Positions 52,643-61,257 are shown, counted from the first letter of the stretch. The stretch is DNA of 64,000 nucleotides from Tigheibacillus halophilus (GCF_042683165.1 NZ_JBHUIZ010000013.1:62001-126000), one strand, 5' to 3'. Program-made: numbers and translations. Notes: generated from the letters alone by a model not told the origin.

Positions 52643-53221
52643 TCATTTTTGCAATGTTTTTAAATCATCGATGATTTGTTCCAAATCATCTTTCTGAGCA
52701 CCGCTGTATTTTTTAATGACCTCTCCATCGGGATTGACAAGATAAAAACCTGTGCCGTGCGTGAACTGATCAGAGCCTTCAGGAGGTTCGACAACAGGGG
52801 CTTGGAAACTTTTGATGGATATTTTCTTGATCTTATCAAAATCGTAACCAGTTAAAAAATGCCAATTACTGAAGTCAACGCCGTATTGATCTGCAAATTC
52901 TTTGAGCACTTTTGGCGTATCATGCTTTGGATCGACAGTGAATGAAACAAACTGCACATCAAGGTTTTCTTTTTTGGCTTCCTTTTGCAATTGCATCATA
53001 TTAGCGGTCATCGGGAGGCAGACGGTCGTGCAGTTAGTGAAGACCATATCTGCGATCCACCATTTTCCTTCAAGATCTTTATTGCTTAATGTTTTATTAT
53101 CTTGTGTAGTAAAATTGAATGATTGAATATCTCTGGACATATTGGTTTCAATCTTGCTGCCGCACCCTGCAAGGATTAACGCAAGGACAAGCAACACAGT
53201 CAAACCTCTTAGATGTTTCAC
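52643..53221 (-). CDS. SCO1/SenC family copper chaperone lipoprotein
   Basis: A 192-residue lipoprotein with lipobox LAGC (Cys20) and a thioredoxin fold. The copper-binding set of Sco proteins is complete: Cys64 and Cys68 in FTNCTTVCLPM and His155 in FTHGTGFYLV. FTVDPKHDTPKVLKEFAD is the typical following motif. Known B. subtilis BsSco helps build the CuA centre of cytochrome c oxidase. Co-directional with the YtkA-like gene. Confidence 0.92.
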   Translation of the reverse strand: MKHLRGLTVLLVLALILAGCGSKIETNMSRDIQSFNFTTQDNKTLSNKDLEGKWWIADMVFTNCTTVCLPMTANMMQLQKEAKKENLDVQFVSFTVDPKHDTPKVLKEFADQYGVDFSNWHFLTGYDFDKIKKISIKSFQAPVVEPPEGSDQFTHGTGFYLVNPDGEVIKKYSGAQKDDLEQIIDDLKTLQK

Positions 53222-53281
53222 GCTATCTCTTCCTCTCAGTTGTTTTCAGTAAGAATTCGTTTGGACGTTCGGTAACTGTAG

Positions 53282-53308
53282 GACAATCGTTATAGAGAAG
53301 CGATTGTC
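53282..53308. promoter_or_regulatory. Dyad upstream of the SCO gene
   Basis: GACAATCG (53282-53289) and CGATTGTC (53301-53308) form a perfect eight-base inverted repeat with 11 bases between, 60-90 bases before the SCO start. It has no T run, so an operator or leader structure is more likely than a terminator. Confidence 0.4.
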
Positions 53309-53482
53309 ATCATGGCACTTTATGCAGCAAGAAAGTGCTTTATACTTTCCAATGTACAAATATGATATGTATCCTGATATAAGTGTATCAGTTGCCTAAA
53401 AGCCTATCAATAAGCCGCTGTGAACGAAGTATGACAAATGGAAAATCATCGTTTTCATATGGCGTCAGCTGCAATGGTTCAA

Positions 53483-53512
53483 AATCCCCTTGCCGGATGA
53501 GACAAGGGGATT
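53483..53512 (-). terminator. Terminator after DUF2569 gene
   Basis: AATCCCCTTG (53483-53492) and CAAGGGGATT (53503-53512) pair perfectly; on the minus strand followed by TTG with few T. Lies directly after the stop codon. Confidence 0.65.
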
Positions 53513-53514
53513 GA

Positions 53515-53931
53515 CTAGAATATAAATGTCGCCTTGACCCGTTTAGAACGATAGAAATAAATCGTCCAAAGCAAGGATACAAGAATGAATAATATTTCGC
53601 TATTCAATATAGCAGTACCATAGAAAGCGATGTAAACCAATCTGCTGATGATGTCAATACCGTAATATGCAAGCATGAAGTGGGGAAGCTGCCGCTTGCG
53701 TCTTCCCCAGACAAAGCAGATCGCGATTGTCAATAGGATATAAATGACATAGACAACATAGGCAAACAGGTTGGATGGTCCCAGCTCAGTGGGATTGTAT
53801 CGCATTACAGCCCCAAGTGCACCAGTGAATGTGAAAAATACCTGGATGGCTGGCAAAATGAGCCAGCCTGTAAGAATAGCCAACCGGCTGTCTGTATTGA
53901 AAACCTGTTTTTCAGTGTCATTTTTCAACAT
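53515..53931 (-). CDS. DUF2569-like membrane protein
   Basis: A 138-residue protein with four predicted membrane segments (LTGWLILPAIQVFFTFTGAL; FAYVVYVIYILLTIAICFVW; HFMLAYYGIDIISRLVYIAF; ILFILVSLLWTIYFYRSKRVK). The GWLILPAI start and the C-terminal SLLWTIYFYRSKRVKATF are typical of DUF2569, function unknown. GGGAG precedes ATG 53931; a longer in-frame start at 53985 lacks a site. It has its own terminator. Confidence 0.72.
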   Translation of the reverse strand: MLKNDTEKQVFNTDSRLAILTGWLILPAIQVFFTFTGALGAVMRYNPTELGPSNLFAYVVYVIYILLTIAICFVWGRRKRQLPHFMLAYYGIDIISRLVYIAFYGTAILNSEILFILVSLLWTIYFYRSKRVKATFIF

Positions 53932-54072
53932 ACCGATTCTCCCAACGTTATGAGTATGTACGAAATTGCCCTTGCGCCAGATCAACAGACAAGCAGGTGA
54001 GCAATAAATACTTTCTTTATAGTATCATTTCCATGCAGGTGTCGCCACAATTAGGGACGGGCAAGAAAAAAA

Positions 54073-54102
54073 GAGCCCTCTTCCCGAAAGGAAGAAGGTC
54101 TC
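54073..54102 (-). terminator. Terminator after the LysM-NlpC/P60 gene
   Basis: GAGCCCTCTTCC (54073-54084) and GGAAGAAGGTCTC (54090-54102) form a stem with one bulge; on the minus strand seven T follow. Confidence 0.8.
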
Positions 54103-54136
54103 TGAAACACATCTGACGATTACAAGTTTGATAGAA

Positions 54137-55237
54137 TTAATAGAAACGTTTATAGCTGTCGAAATGGCTCTTCCAATAAGGATTGCTCAAGTTACTGATC
54201 TCAACACCATCTGATCCGGCGTGAATGAAATTGCCTCCGCCTAAATAGACGCCAAGATGGGAGATGCCGGCACGATAGGTCCCTGAGAAAAACACCAAAT
54301 CACCGACCTGGGGATTGCTTACCATGTGTGACCGATTGTAATATCCATCGCTTGACAATCGTCCTATGCCATAACCTGCATTCTTATAGACATAGTAAAT
54401 AAATCCGCTGCAGTCGAACCCGCTAGGGCTGGAACCGCCCCAAGCATACTTGACACCATTTTGTGCTTGAGCAGTGCTGACCAGTGTATTGACATTGTAC
54501 AAGGATGAGCTGCTGCTCGAGCTCGCTGAACTGCTTGAAACTTTTGATTTTTCAGGGGCAGTAGTTTTAGCAGGAGCTGAGTTTGAGCCATTGACCTGTA
54601 ATTTTTGTCCAATCAGGATCAGGGTCGAATTCAGATTGTTCCATTTCATCAAATTGCTTACGGATACACCATATCGGCTCGCAATACCGGATAAAGTGTC
54701 ACCTGATTTAACAGTGTAGACGGAACCGGATTTACTGCCGGAAGAACTCGAAGCCGTCTTATTGCTTGATGCAGACGAAGACGACGAACTTTTTGCTGCG
54801 GAGCCATTAATGACAAACACATTACCAGGAAAGATCAATGTCGAATTCAAGTTGTTCCATTTCATCAAATTACTGATGGAAACATTATGTTTGTATGCAA
54901 TGCCCGACAATGTATCACCTGATTTAACAGTATATGTAGTTTTACCAGATGAAGCGGTACTGCCTTTTGCTTTGCTTGTATTTTTCGATGTGTTTGATGT
55001 ATTGGATGCTGCCTTTTTATCTGTTTGGATAACTTGTTTAGGAAAAATAAGATCGCTCGATAAATTGTTTATCGACTTTAAATGAGAAACCGTTGTGTTG
55101 TACTTTTGTGCAATAGTCCATAAGGAATCTCCGGATTTTACACTATAAGATGCTGCATCGGCGCTTTGTGCTGCAAAGAATGCTGAAGCAACAATAGCGC
55201 TGGCGCTGACGCCCATATAGATTTTTTTGTTCCCCAA
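54137..55237 (-). CDS. Peptidoglycan D,L-endopeptidase with three LysM domains
   Basis: A 366-residue secreted wall hydrolase: signal peptide (MGNKKIYMGVSASAIVASAF to about ADAAS), LysM repeats at about 30-72, 102-143 and 174-216 separated by Ser-rich linkers, then an NlpC/P60 domain with Cys276 (GFDCSGF), His327 (ISHLG) and a third polar residue at His339. Architecture equals B. subtilis LytE/LytF/CwlS, which cut D-Glu-mDAP bonds in daughter-cell separation. AGGAG is eight bases from TTG 55237; the ATG at 55255 overlaps no site. LysM2 and LysM3 share a nearly identical core (SNLMKWNNLNSTLI), a recent duplication. Confidence 0.9.
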   Translation of the reverse strand: MGNKKIYMGVSASAIVASAFFAAQSADAASYSVKSGDSLWTIAQKYNTTVSHLKSINNLSSDLIFPKQVIQTDKKAASNTSNTSKNTSKAKGSTASSGKTTYTVKSGDTLSGIAYKHNVSISNLMKWNNLNSTLIFPGNVFVINGSAAKSSSSSSASSNKTASSSSGSKSGSVYTVKSGDTLSGIASRYGVSVSNLMKWNNLNSTLILIGQKLQVNGSNSAPAKTTAPEKSKVSSSSASSSSSSSLYNVNTLVSTAQAQNGVKYAWGGSSPSGFDCSGFIYYVYKNAGYGIGRLSSDGYYNRSHMVSNPQVGDLVFFSGTYRAGISHLGVYLGGGNFIHAGSDGVEISNLSNPYWKSHFDSYKRFY

Positions 55238-55652
55238 TTGAAAATCTCCTCTCATTCATATATTCGACAAATATGGAAAATTTTACTTGAAATTTTTCTT
55301 AATTATATCATTTATGTAGATTTATAGTAGGCAATTAGGACTTTTGTAATCTAATTGTAATTTTATGTCTGAGTTTGTAAAACCTGCAGTATAAAAGCTA
55401 TTTGGAAAAAGGGAGAAAAAACTTTTAGTTCTTTATACCTAGACATAAAGATTGGATAATATATGCCGATAAATAGATTGATGGATTGATTAAAAGAGAA
55501 TGACAGAGCTGCTTCATATGAAAATCGATATAGAGAAAAATAGAAAATGGTATGCGATGATATGACTTTTTAGTGAAATATCATACAGTGACTCTTTTAA
55601 ACGAAAGTGAAAACATCCAGAATTACAAAGAATTGGTTGGGAGGAAATCGCA
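55238..55652. other. Divergent intergenic region
   Basis: The 415 bp between the endopeptidase gene (minus) and the response-regulator gene (plus) is very AT-rich. It holds a sigma-D-like promoter (55446-55472) pointing right and no gene I can support. No sigma-D motif points toward the endopeptidase. Confidence 0.5.
55446..55472 (+). promoter_or_regulatory. Sigma-D-like promoter
   Basis: TAAA (55446-55449), exactly 15 bases, GCCGATAA (55465-55472), against the Bacillus sigma-D consensus TAAA-N15-GCCGATAT. It lies about 180 bases before the response-regulator start. Sigma-D controls motility, chemotaxis and autolysin genes. Confidence 0.6.
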
Positions 55653-56312
55653 TTGATTCGCATTCTATTGGTTGAAGATCAAAAATTATTTAGCGAAGGG
55701 ATACAGATATTGATTGGCCAGGAAGATGATATGGAAATTATCGGTGTCGCCAATGATGGTGTATCGGCTATTGAATTGGTCGATGAACTGCTGCCTGATG
55801 TCGTATTGATGGAAATTAACATTCCGGAGCTGGACGGGATTTCCGCTGCGAAAAAGATGAAAGAATTAGCGTATGTTCCGAACATTGTGTTTTTGACGAA
55901 TTTACCAGAAGAAAGGCTGGTTATTGAGGCGTTAGAAGTGGGAGCGAGCGGTTTTCTTTCAAAGACACTGCTGCCTGAAAACTTATATAGAGCGGTCCGG
56001 GATGCATACAAAGGACAGTACATTTTGTCAGGTGATGTGGCCGAAATGATGGTACGGCATATCAAAGGGATGGCTCTGGATGAACAGCATATTGTCAATA
56101 AAAAATTACGTGGTTTCGGGGTCGAATTGACCCAGCGGGAACTGGATATCATCATGCTGCTGTTCAAGGGATACTCCAATCAAGAAATCTCCAATAAAAC
56201 GGGGTTAAGTATTGGGACAATCAAAAACTATGTCAGCATTATTTATAATAAAATCAACATCCATTATCGGAAAGATGCCATTGCTTTCTATCATCAGCTG
56301 ATGGAGAGTTGA
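55653..56312 (+). CDS. Orphan LuxR/NarL-type response regulator, phospho-acceptor Asp replaced by Glu
   Basis: A 219-residue regulator with receiver domain (1-about 120) and LuxR helix-turn-helix (about 155-215: ELTQRELDIIMLLFKGYSNQEISNKTGLSIGTIKNYVSIIYNKI). The acidic pair Glu8-Asp9, Thr82 and Lys104 are in place, but the expected phosphorylation site reads VVLMEINIPELDG: Glu54 instead of Asp. No histidine kinase is adjacent. Glu at this site can mimic phosphorylation, so it may be permanently active or controlled by level alone. GGGAGG is at 55639-55644. Start 55653 encodes MIRILLVEDQ. Confidence 0.87.
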   Translation: MIRILLVEDQKLFSEGIQILIGQEDDMEIIGVANDGVSAIELVDELLPDVVLMEINIPELDGISAAKKMKELAYVPNIVFLTNLPEERLVIEALEVGASGFLSKTLLPENLYRAVRDAYKGQYILSGDVAEMMVRHIKGMALDEQHIVNKKLRGFGVELTQRELDIIMLLFKGYSNQEISNKTGLSIGTIKNYVSIIYNKINIHYRKDAIAFYHQLMES

Positions 56313-56320
56313 GGGGAAGT

Positions 56321-56347
56321 GCAGTCATTTGAGACTGCTCTTTTTTT
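56321..56347 (+). terminator. Terminator after response-regulator gene
   Basis: GCAGTC (56321-56326) and GACTGC (56333-56338) with a six-base loop, then TC and seven T. Confidence 0.8.
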
Positions 56348-56515
56348 ATTCCCAGATTGCTCTTTAAGTAATGATTTGGGATTAGAATACGAACGTCTGG
56401 TTTGTTATTATAAAATTGTTTGGTCTGTTCGATCCAATATTGGATTTTTTTGTAAAATAAATCTTCCACTTTTTTACTTTTGGTGGTATCTTATTATTCG
56501 TGGAGGAGAGGAAAA

Positions 56516-57679
56516 ATGAGATATCATTCTAAATTATGGAAGATTTTATTAAGTGTCATGGTCGTGCTTTCTGTGCTTGTCCTGCCCAATGGCAGCCAGG
56601 CTGCAGCAAAAAACATGACGGTTCATTTCATTGATGTCGGGCAGGGCGACAGTACGCTCATACATACACCCGATGGCAAAAACATATTGATTGATGCTGG
56701 GAAAAAACAAGCAGGTCCAACGGTTGTTAAGTATTTGAAAAAGAAAAAAGTGAAAACAATCGACGTGTTGATCGCGACACATCCCGATAGCGATCACATA
56801 GGCGGGCTGCCAAAAGTTATTCAGTCGTTGAAAGTGAAAAACGTGTATGCACCAAAAGTTTCGCATACAACGAAGACATACAAAGACTTTTTGAACGCAG
56901 TCAAAAAGAAAAAATTGAAAATCAAGACAGCAAAGGTAAATGTAAAGCTTCCTGTCAAATCTGTGAAGGCAGTGTTTGTGGGTCCGGTCAAGACTTACCC
57001 CAAATCGGATACAAATGACTGGAGCGCAGTGCTGAAGGTCACCTATAAGAAAAACACTTTCCTATTAACTGGCGATGCGCAAGACCGAGCTGAAAAAGAC
57101 ATGATGAAAAAAGGCCAGAAGCTAAATGCGAATGTGCTGAAGGTTGGCCACCATGGCTCAAAGGGCTCCACAAGCACCGCATTTTTGAAAAAGGTGAAGC
57201 CGGCGTATGGTGTGATTTCAGTCGGGAAAAATAGCTATGGACACCCAACGAAAGAAACGCTCAACCGTTTAAAGAAAGCTAAGGTCAAAGTATACCGCAC
57301 CGACAAGTCAGGAAATATTGTCGCAACGGCTAACGGTTCTACTATCAAGTTCAACGTGAAAGCAGCAAGTGCGTCCACTCCATCGAAGAAAAGCGCAAAG
57401 AAGAAAGCTGCTACGTATAAAATGACTGCTACGCTGAATAATACGCGTCCAAAACAGTATTCTACCGTGAAACTTAATGTGAAGGGGCTGCCCAAAGGAA
57501 CGAAGTATAAGGCAGTATTCCATTATAAGACCAAGGATACAGTCTATCAAGGCAAAATAGGCAAGACACTTCTCGTAAAAATTAGCCGAGCTTCGACAAG
57601 TTATCGGGTAAATGTCAACGTATCCGCCAAATATAAAAGTAAGACCTATAAAGCGAAAACATCATTCCTTCCCAAATAG
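56516..57679 (+). CDS. Secreted ComEC-type metallo-beta-lactamase-fold hydrolase
   Basis: A 387-residue protein with a signal peptide (to about GSQAAAK) and an MBL domain homologous to the C-terminal part of ComEC: FIDVGQGDSTLIHTPDGKNILIDAG, the metal motif ATHPDSDHIGG, LLTGDAQDRAE and VGHHGSKGS. After about residue 280 comes a Lys-rich beta domain (TPSKKSAKKKAATYKMTATLNN) that may bind the wall. Such enzymes are proposed extracellular nucleases or phosphodiesterases; the substrate is unproven. GGAGGAGAGG precedes ATG 56516. The DUF3006 gene follows ten bases later. Confidence 0.87.
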   Translation: MRYHSKLWKILLSVMVVLSVLVLPNGSQAAAKNMTVHFIDVGQGDSTLIHTPDGKNILIDAGKKQAGPTVVKYLKKKKVKTIDVLIATHPDSDHIGGLPKVIQSLKVKNVYAPKVSHTTKTYKDFLNAVKKKKLKIKTAKVNVKLPVKSVKAVFVGPVKTYPKSDTNDWSAVLKVTYKKNTFLLTGDAQDRAEKDMMKKGQKLNANVLKVGHHGSKGSTSTAFLKKVKPAYGVISVGKNSYGHPTKETLNRLKKAKVKVYRTDKSGNIVATANGSTIKFNVKAASASTPSKKSAKKKAATYKMTATLNNTRPKQYSTVKLNVKGLPKGTKYKAVFHYKTKDTVYQGKIGKTLLVKISRASTSYRVNVNVSAKYKSKTYKAKTSFLPK

Positions 57680-57688
57680 GAGGCATCT

Positions 57689-57904
57689 ATGCGATATACG
57701 ATTGATCAACTAGAAGAAAAACTCGCTGTATGCGAAGATGATGATGGTAACACAGTAAATATTTCCAAATCCAAGCTCCCAAAAAAAGCTAAGGTTGGGG
57801 ACGTTCTCCAGCTTTCGGACGGTCGATATACTATTGACAAGAAGACTACAAAGCAACGCCGGGAAGAAATAGAAGCGTTAATGGATGAAATTTGGGATGA
57901 TTGA
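57689..57904 (+). CDS. DUF3006 family protein
   Basis: A 71-residue acidic protein: MRYTIDQLEEKLAVCEDDDGNTVNISKSKLPKKAKVGDVL followed by a helical charged tail. The pattern matches DUF3006, small proteins regularly encoded beside ComEC-type MBL hydrolases. No signal peptide, so it is probably cytoplasmic; its link with a secreted hydrolase is unexplained. RBS AGGAGG. Confidence 0.85.
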   Translation: MRYTIDQLEEKLAVCEDDDGNTVNISKSKLPKKAKVGDVLQLSDGRYTIDKKTTKQRREEIEALMDEIWDD

Positions 57905-57915
57905 TAAGAGAAGAA

Positions 57916-57950
57916 AAACAGGTACACACCGGTCAGGTGTGTACCTGTTT
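57916..57950. terminator. Bidirectional terminator
   Basis: Perfect 15-bp stem AAACAGGTACACACC (57916-57930) / GGTGTGTACCTGTTT (57936-57950), loop GGTCA, between converging genes; it overlaps the stop codon of the YkyA-like gene. Confidence 0.85.
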
Positions 57951-58607
57951 CATTTCCTCTGCATGTAGATCAGTTAAATGATAATAGGATGATTTTGCAA
58001 GGTTATACGCTTTTGTCGCTTTATTGAATGCTGTTGCTTCTTTATTCATATTCATATATTGCTGGTTCAGCTTTTTAATTTGTTTATCGAGTTTCTCAGC
58101 AGAAAAATCATTTTTTAGCATGTCCTCATATAATTGCTCGTTGATTTTGATGGAAAGTGCATATTCCTGGTAATATGTTTCCAGCTTTAGATTTCGTTTC
58201 TTGGCTAATTTCATGAGTTTGCCGGCGGCCTCTTTTTGCTTGCTATTTTTGATGCTGCTGACATCTGTACGAGCAGAAGCAAGAATGGCATAGGCACTAT
58301 TAAACTCCTTTTTCGCCCGTTGAAGCAGCTCACTTTGTTTCTGGTTTTCTTTTTTTGCTGATTGGATGGTGCTTGAAATCTCTACCTCATCTTCTATATT
58401 TTGAGCGAGCACAGTTTCGTATGATTTTTGTTCCTTTTTACTGGATTGCTGTAATTCCTTTTGTATTTTAGCGAAGGTGCTTTCTTGTTTGGCTGATTTT
58501 TCGAGGTGAAAATAAATATTTTCGGCATATTTTTTATCATGATTGCATCCCGCCAACAGGATAGCAAGGAATATGCAGCCGGCAAATACACTGTATTTCT
58601 TGAACAC
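57933..58607 (-). CDS. YkyA-like cell-wall lipoprotein
   Basis: A 224-residue lipoprotein with lipobox LAGC (Cys21) and an almost wholly alpha-helical, Lys/Gln-rich body likely to form coiled coils (EKSAKQESTFAKIQKELQQSSKKEQ; QYMNMNKEATAFNKATKAY). It resembles Bacillus YkyA, called a putative cell-wall-binding lipoprotein. GGGAGGAG precedes GTG 58607. It begins 22 bases after the polysaccharide deacetylase stop, suggesting a two-gene envelope operon. Confidence 0.78.
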   Translation of the reverse strand: MFKKYSVFAGCIFLAILLAGCNHDKKYAENIYFHLEKSAKQESTFAKIQKELQQSSKKEQKSYETVLAQNIEDEVEISSTIQSAKKENQKQSELLQRAKKEFNSAYAILASARTDVSSIKNSKQKEAAGKLMKLAKKRNLKLETYYQEYALSIKINEQLYEDMLKNDFSAEKLDKQIKKLNQQYMNMNKEATAFNKATKAYNLAKSSYYHLTDLHAEEMKQVHT

Positions 58608-58629
58608 GCTTGACTCCTCCCGCATTGGT

Positions 58630-59553
58630 TTACCTGCCATTGATCGGATAGCAACGGCCTTCACATCTAAATGTGTATGGCGCCATATCGTTTGTCAATA
58701 TTTTTGTTTGATAGCTGTTTGTTTTTAAGTATTTCAATAAGCCGGGCAAATACTTGATAGTTTCTGGCTTGTCATGCAGGAGCACAATCGGTGTTTCACC
58801 AGATTGCTCGGCATGGACAATTTGCGAAATCGTATATCCGACGTATTTGCTGCTCATGAATTCCCAGTCGCGGCTGTCGATATTCCAATCCCATACTTTG
58901 AAATTCTTCAGAGAAAGCTGATTACGCATAGGATCAGTTAGGTAAGGAATGCTGCCATAAGGAACACGGACCAGCTGTGAGTGCACTCCTGTGACATCGG
59001 CGATGGTTTGTTGATCCTCGGTCATTTCTTTAACCGGTGCTTTTGGCGACTGGTAGAAAAGGTGGGCGTCATGGGTGATGCCATGTGATCCTACCGCGTG
59101 GCCCTTTTCGGTCATCCTTTTTACGACATCTGGATATTCTTTTATATGAGGGCCGAGCATGAAAAAGGTTGCTTTGGCATCAAATTGATCAAGTATATTC
59201 AGCAATTCTCCCGCCACTTGCGAAGGGCCGTCATCGAACGTCAAATAGATTGCTTTATCCCGTTTATCCTTCTTTGCCTGCCTCTGTCGCTGTTTCTGCA
59301 ATTGTGCTTCCCTGATTTTCTCCGCATATGTCTGCTGCAGATGGGACTCGCTGAAATCATCCTTAGGCTTCATGTCCACATGCAACCCTTGCGCGGAGAC
59401 GGCAGGGATAGAGACATCATTTACTTTACCCTTGAAATTTCCACCTGTAAAAGTGATTAATGCAAATAAACATCCAAAGAAAATCAGTGCAATGGCTATT
59501 CCCTTTTTTGTTTGATGCCATTTCGGTTTGCGGTGCTTTTTTTCAGAACTCAT
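58630..59553 (-). CDS. Membrane-anchored polysaccharide deacetylase
   Basis: A 307-residue carbohydrate esterase family 4 protein: one N-terminal membrane anchor (IAIALIFFGCLFALITF), a helical stalk (residues 60-98, Gln/Arg/Lys-rich) and a NodB domain. Catalytic and metal residues are visible: TFDDGP (Asp107, Asp108), SHGITHDAH (His157, His161), RVPYGS, WDWNIDSRDW and LLHD. It probably removes acetyl groups from peptidoglycan or another surface glycan, as PgdA does for lysozyme resistance. Upstream of, and probably co-transcribed with, the YkyA-like gene. Confidence 0.9.
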   Translation of the reverse strand: MSSEKKHRKPKWHQTKKGIAIALIFFGCLFALITFTGGNFKGKVNDVSIPAVSAQGLHVDMKPKDDFSESHLQQTYAEKIREAQLQKQRQRQAKKDKRDKAIYLTFDDGPSQVAGELLNILDQFDAKATFFMLGPHIKEYPDVVKRMTEKGHAVGSHGITHDAHLFYQSPKAPVKEMTEDQQTIADVTGVHSQLVRVPYGSIPYLTDPMRNQLSLKNFKVWDWNIDSRDWEFMSSKYVGYTISQIVHAEQSGETPIVLLHDKPETIKYLPGLLKYLKTNSYQTKILTNDMAPYTFRCEGRCYPINGR

Positions 59554-59906
59554 ATGTAAAAACTCCTACAATTATGTTGACTTTATGTATTCCTTTAATG
59601 GCGTTTTTCGGCATATACACCTATTAAACTACAAAATTCGCTGTTTGTATATGCAGAATTTGGAATTCATTCCGTCACGTATTTTTGACGTTTGACCGTC
59701 CAAAAAAGTTTGCAGTTTCCGAGATTTTTATAAAAAATCTACTAAAACATTCCGAAGTGACGTATAGTAGTTGATAAATACATAACAGCAAAACAGGCAC
59801 GATTTCCAAACGGTGGTATATAAAAATTTCAGACGCCGGAGGAAATAGCGGCAGGACAAACAGAGATTTCCTGCTATGAGATAGAAGTGTAATGGGGGGA
59901 TAAAAC
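59554..59906. other. Divergent intergenic region
   Basis: About 350 AT-rich bases between the deacetylase (minus) and membrane-anchored hydrolase (plus) genes. Promoters for both must lie here; I see no pair with both boxes good, no riboswitch and no small gene. Confidence 0.4.
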
Positions 59907-60854
59907 TTGAAAAAAAAATGGATGGTCATAAGTGCCATTATTGTTTTTATTTTGCTGGCAGGGCTGGCTTTTGCGGGAAACTATTTTTATAACCAGGGGG
60001 TTAAGCGCGGCACAGATGTGAAGCTGCATAGTGAATCTGCTGCAGTCAACGCGCAAGCTGGGAATAAGGATACGAGCCTTCAGCAGAAATCGGAATCATG
60101 GTACGATAAACAAGAAAAAGAAGTATTGGAAATGACATCGTATGACGACTTGGAATTAAAAGCAAAATTCATTAAAAATGATACAGATAAATTAGTCATT
60201 CTTGTACACGGCTTTCGTAATACGGGTGATGACATGGGAAAATATGCCAAACTTTATCATGACATGGGATTCAGTGTTTTGCTGCCGGATGCACGCGGGC
60301 ATGGCAAAAGTGCCGGGGACTACATAGGCTACGGCTGGCATGATCGACTGGATATCAAAGACTGGGTCAGCTTGATGATTAAAAAGTATGGAGCAGAACA
60401 AATCATACTCGATGGTAATTCCATGGGGGCAGCAACTGTGCTGATGACAAGTGGTGAAAAATTGCCACCAGAGGTGAAGGGAGTTATCGCTGACAGTGCC
60501 TATAGCGGTGTAAAGGCTGAGCTTACGCATCAGCTGAAATACATCTATCATCTTCCGGCATTTCCCCTGTTGGATGTGACAAGTTTAATTTCCAAAATCA
60601 GAGCCGGCTATACTTTTGGGGAAGCTTCAACAATTGAACAGGTCAAGAAGAATAAACTGCCGTTATTAATCATTCATGGAGATGCCGATGATTTAGTGCC
60701 TACAAGGATGGGACACGAAATATATAAGGCTGCGGGTGGTGACAAGGAATTATGGATCGTACCCGATGCAGGGCATACGAAAGCGTACGATAACATGACA
60801 GCAGAATATGAAAAACGGATTAAAGCATTTGTGACGAAAGTTTTGACGAAATAA
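59907..60854 (+). CDS. Membrane-anchored alpha/beta hydrolase (YqkD-like)
   Basis: A 315-residue protein with an N-terminal signal anchor (MVISAIIVFILLAGLAFAGNYF) and an extracytoplasmic serine hydrolase domain. VHGFRNTGDDM is the oxyanion loop, LLPDARGHGKSAGDYIGYG the next motif, and GNSMGA holds Ser172; HGDADDLVP and DAGHTKAYD supply the Asp and His. It resembles B. subtilis YqkD; a lipid or acyl-ester substrate is possible but unproven. GGGGGGA is six bases before TTG 59907. Confidence 0.83.
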   Translation: MKKKWMVISAIIVFILLAGLAFAGNYFYNQGVKRGTDVKLHSESAAVNAQAGNKDTSLQQKSESWYDKQEKEVLEMTSYDDLELKAKFIKNDTDKLVILVHGFRNTGDDMGKYAKLYHDMGFSVLLPDARGHGKSAGDYIGYGWHDRLDIKDWVSLMIKKYGAEQIILDGNSMGAATVLMTSGEKLPPEVKGVIADSAYSGVKAELTHQLKYIYHLPAFPLLDVTSLISKIRAGYTFGEASTIEQVKKNKLPLLIIHGDADDLVPTRMGHEIYKAAGGDKELWIVPDAGHTKAYDNMTAEYEKRIKAFVTKVLTK

Positions 60855-61004
60855 AACCTAAACCATATACCCGAAGGAGAACTGTGCTTAAAGTGGAAGA
60901 TTACTTTGAGCATATTTTTTTGTCTCGAAAACACAACTGACGCACTGGAGCTTTGTGGAAGTGAAAAACACGCAATTTTCGCAAGAAGATACTGACAGAA
61001 AAAT

Positions 61005-61040
61005 CCCGCTACAGACGGCTAAGTATCCGTCTGTAGCGGG
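61005..61040 (-). terminator. Strong hairpin oriented for minus-strand termination
   Basis: Perfect 14-bp stem CCCGCTACAGACGG (61005-61018) / CCGTCTGTAGCGGG (61027-61040), loop of eight. On the minus strand ATTTTTCTG follows; on the plus strand no T run follows. The 400-bp gap 60855-61257 has no recognisable minus-strand gene, so what it terminates is unclear, unless it ends the plus-strand hydrolase transcript without a T tract. Confidence 0.75.
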
Positions 61041-61208
61041 TATCAACTGTCCTTGCATCCTGATGTACATGTTTCATACATGTCTATAGTCAAATGAGGA
61101 AGCAGGCCTCGTTCAGAAATAGTCTGTCCAAGGAGAAACAGGTGGTTTTCCTCACTTAAAATGTTACAGAATTTTTAGTCAATGGGAATATTTACAAAAA
61201 ACCGTATG

Positions 61209-61234
61209 TATAATGGTTAGTAATATTAACTAAC
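61209..61234 (+). promoter_or_regulatory. -10 box and palindromic operator of the ROK operon
   Basis: TATAAT (61209-61214) with a weak -35 is followed at once by GTTAGT-AATATTA-ACTAAC (61216-61234). The TTAGT/ACTAA arms are like operators of XylR-type ROK repressors, so autoregulation is likely. Confidence 0.55.
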
Positions 61235-61257
61235 TATTATGAACGAGGGATCTCGAA

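Noticed and set aside
57933..58664. Longer YkyA-like start at 58664
   Set aside because: Would overlap the deacetylase gene and put a 19-residue extension before the lipoprotein signal; GTG 58607 has the ribosome site.
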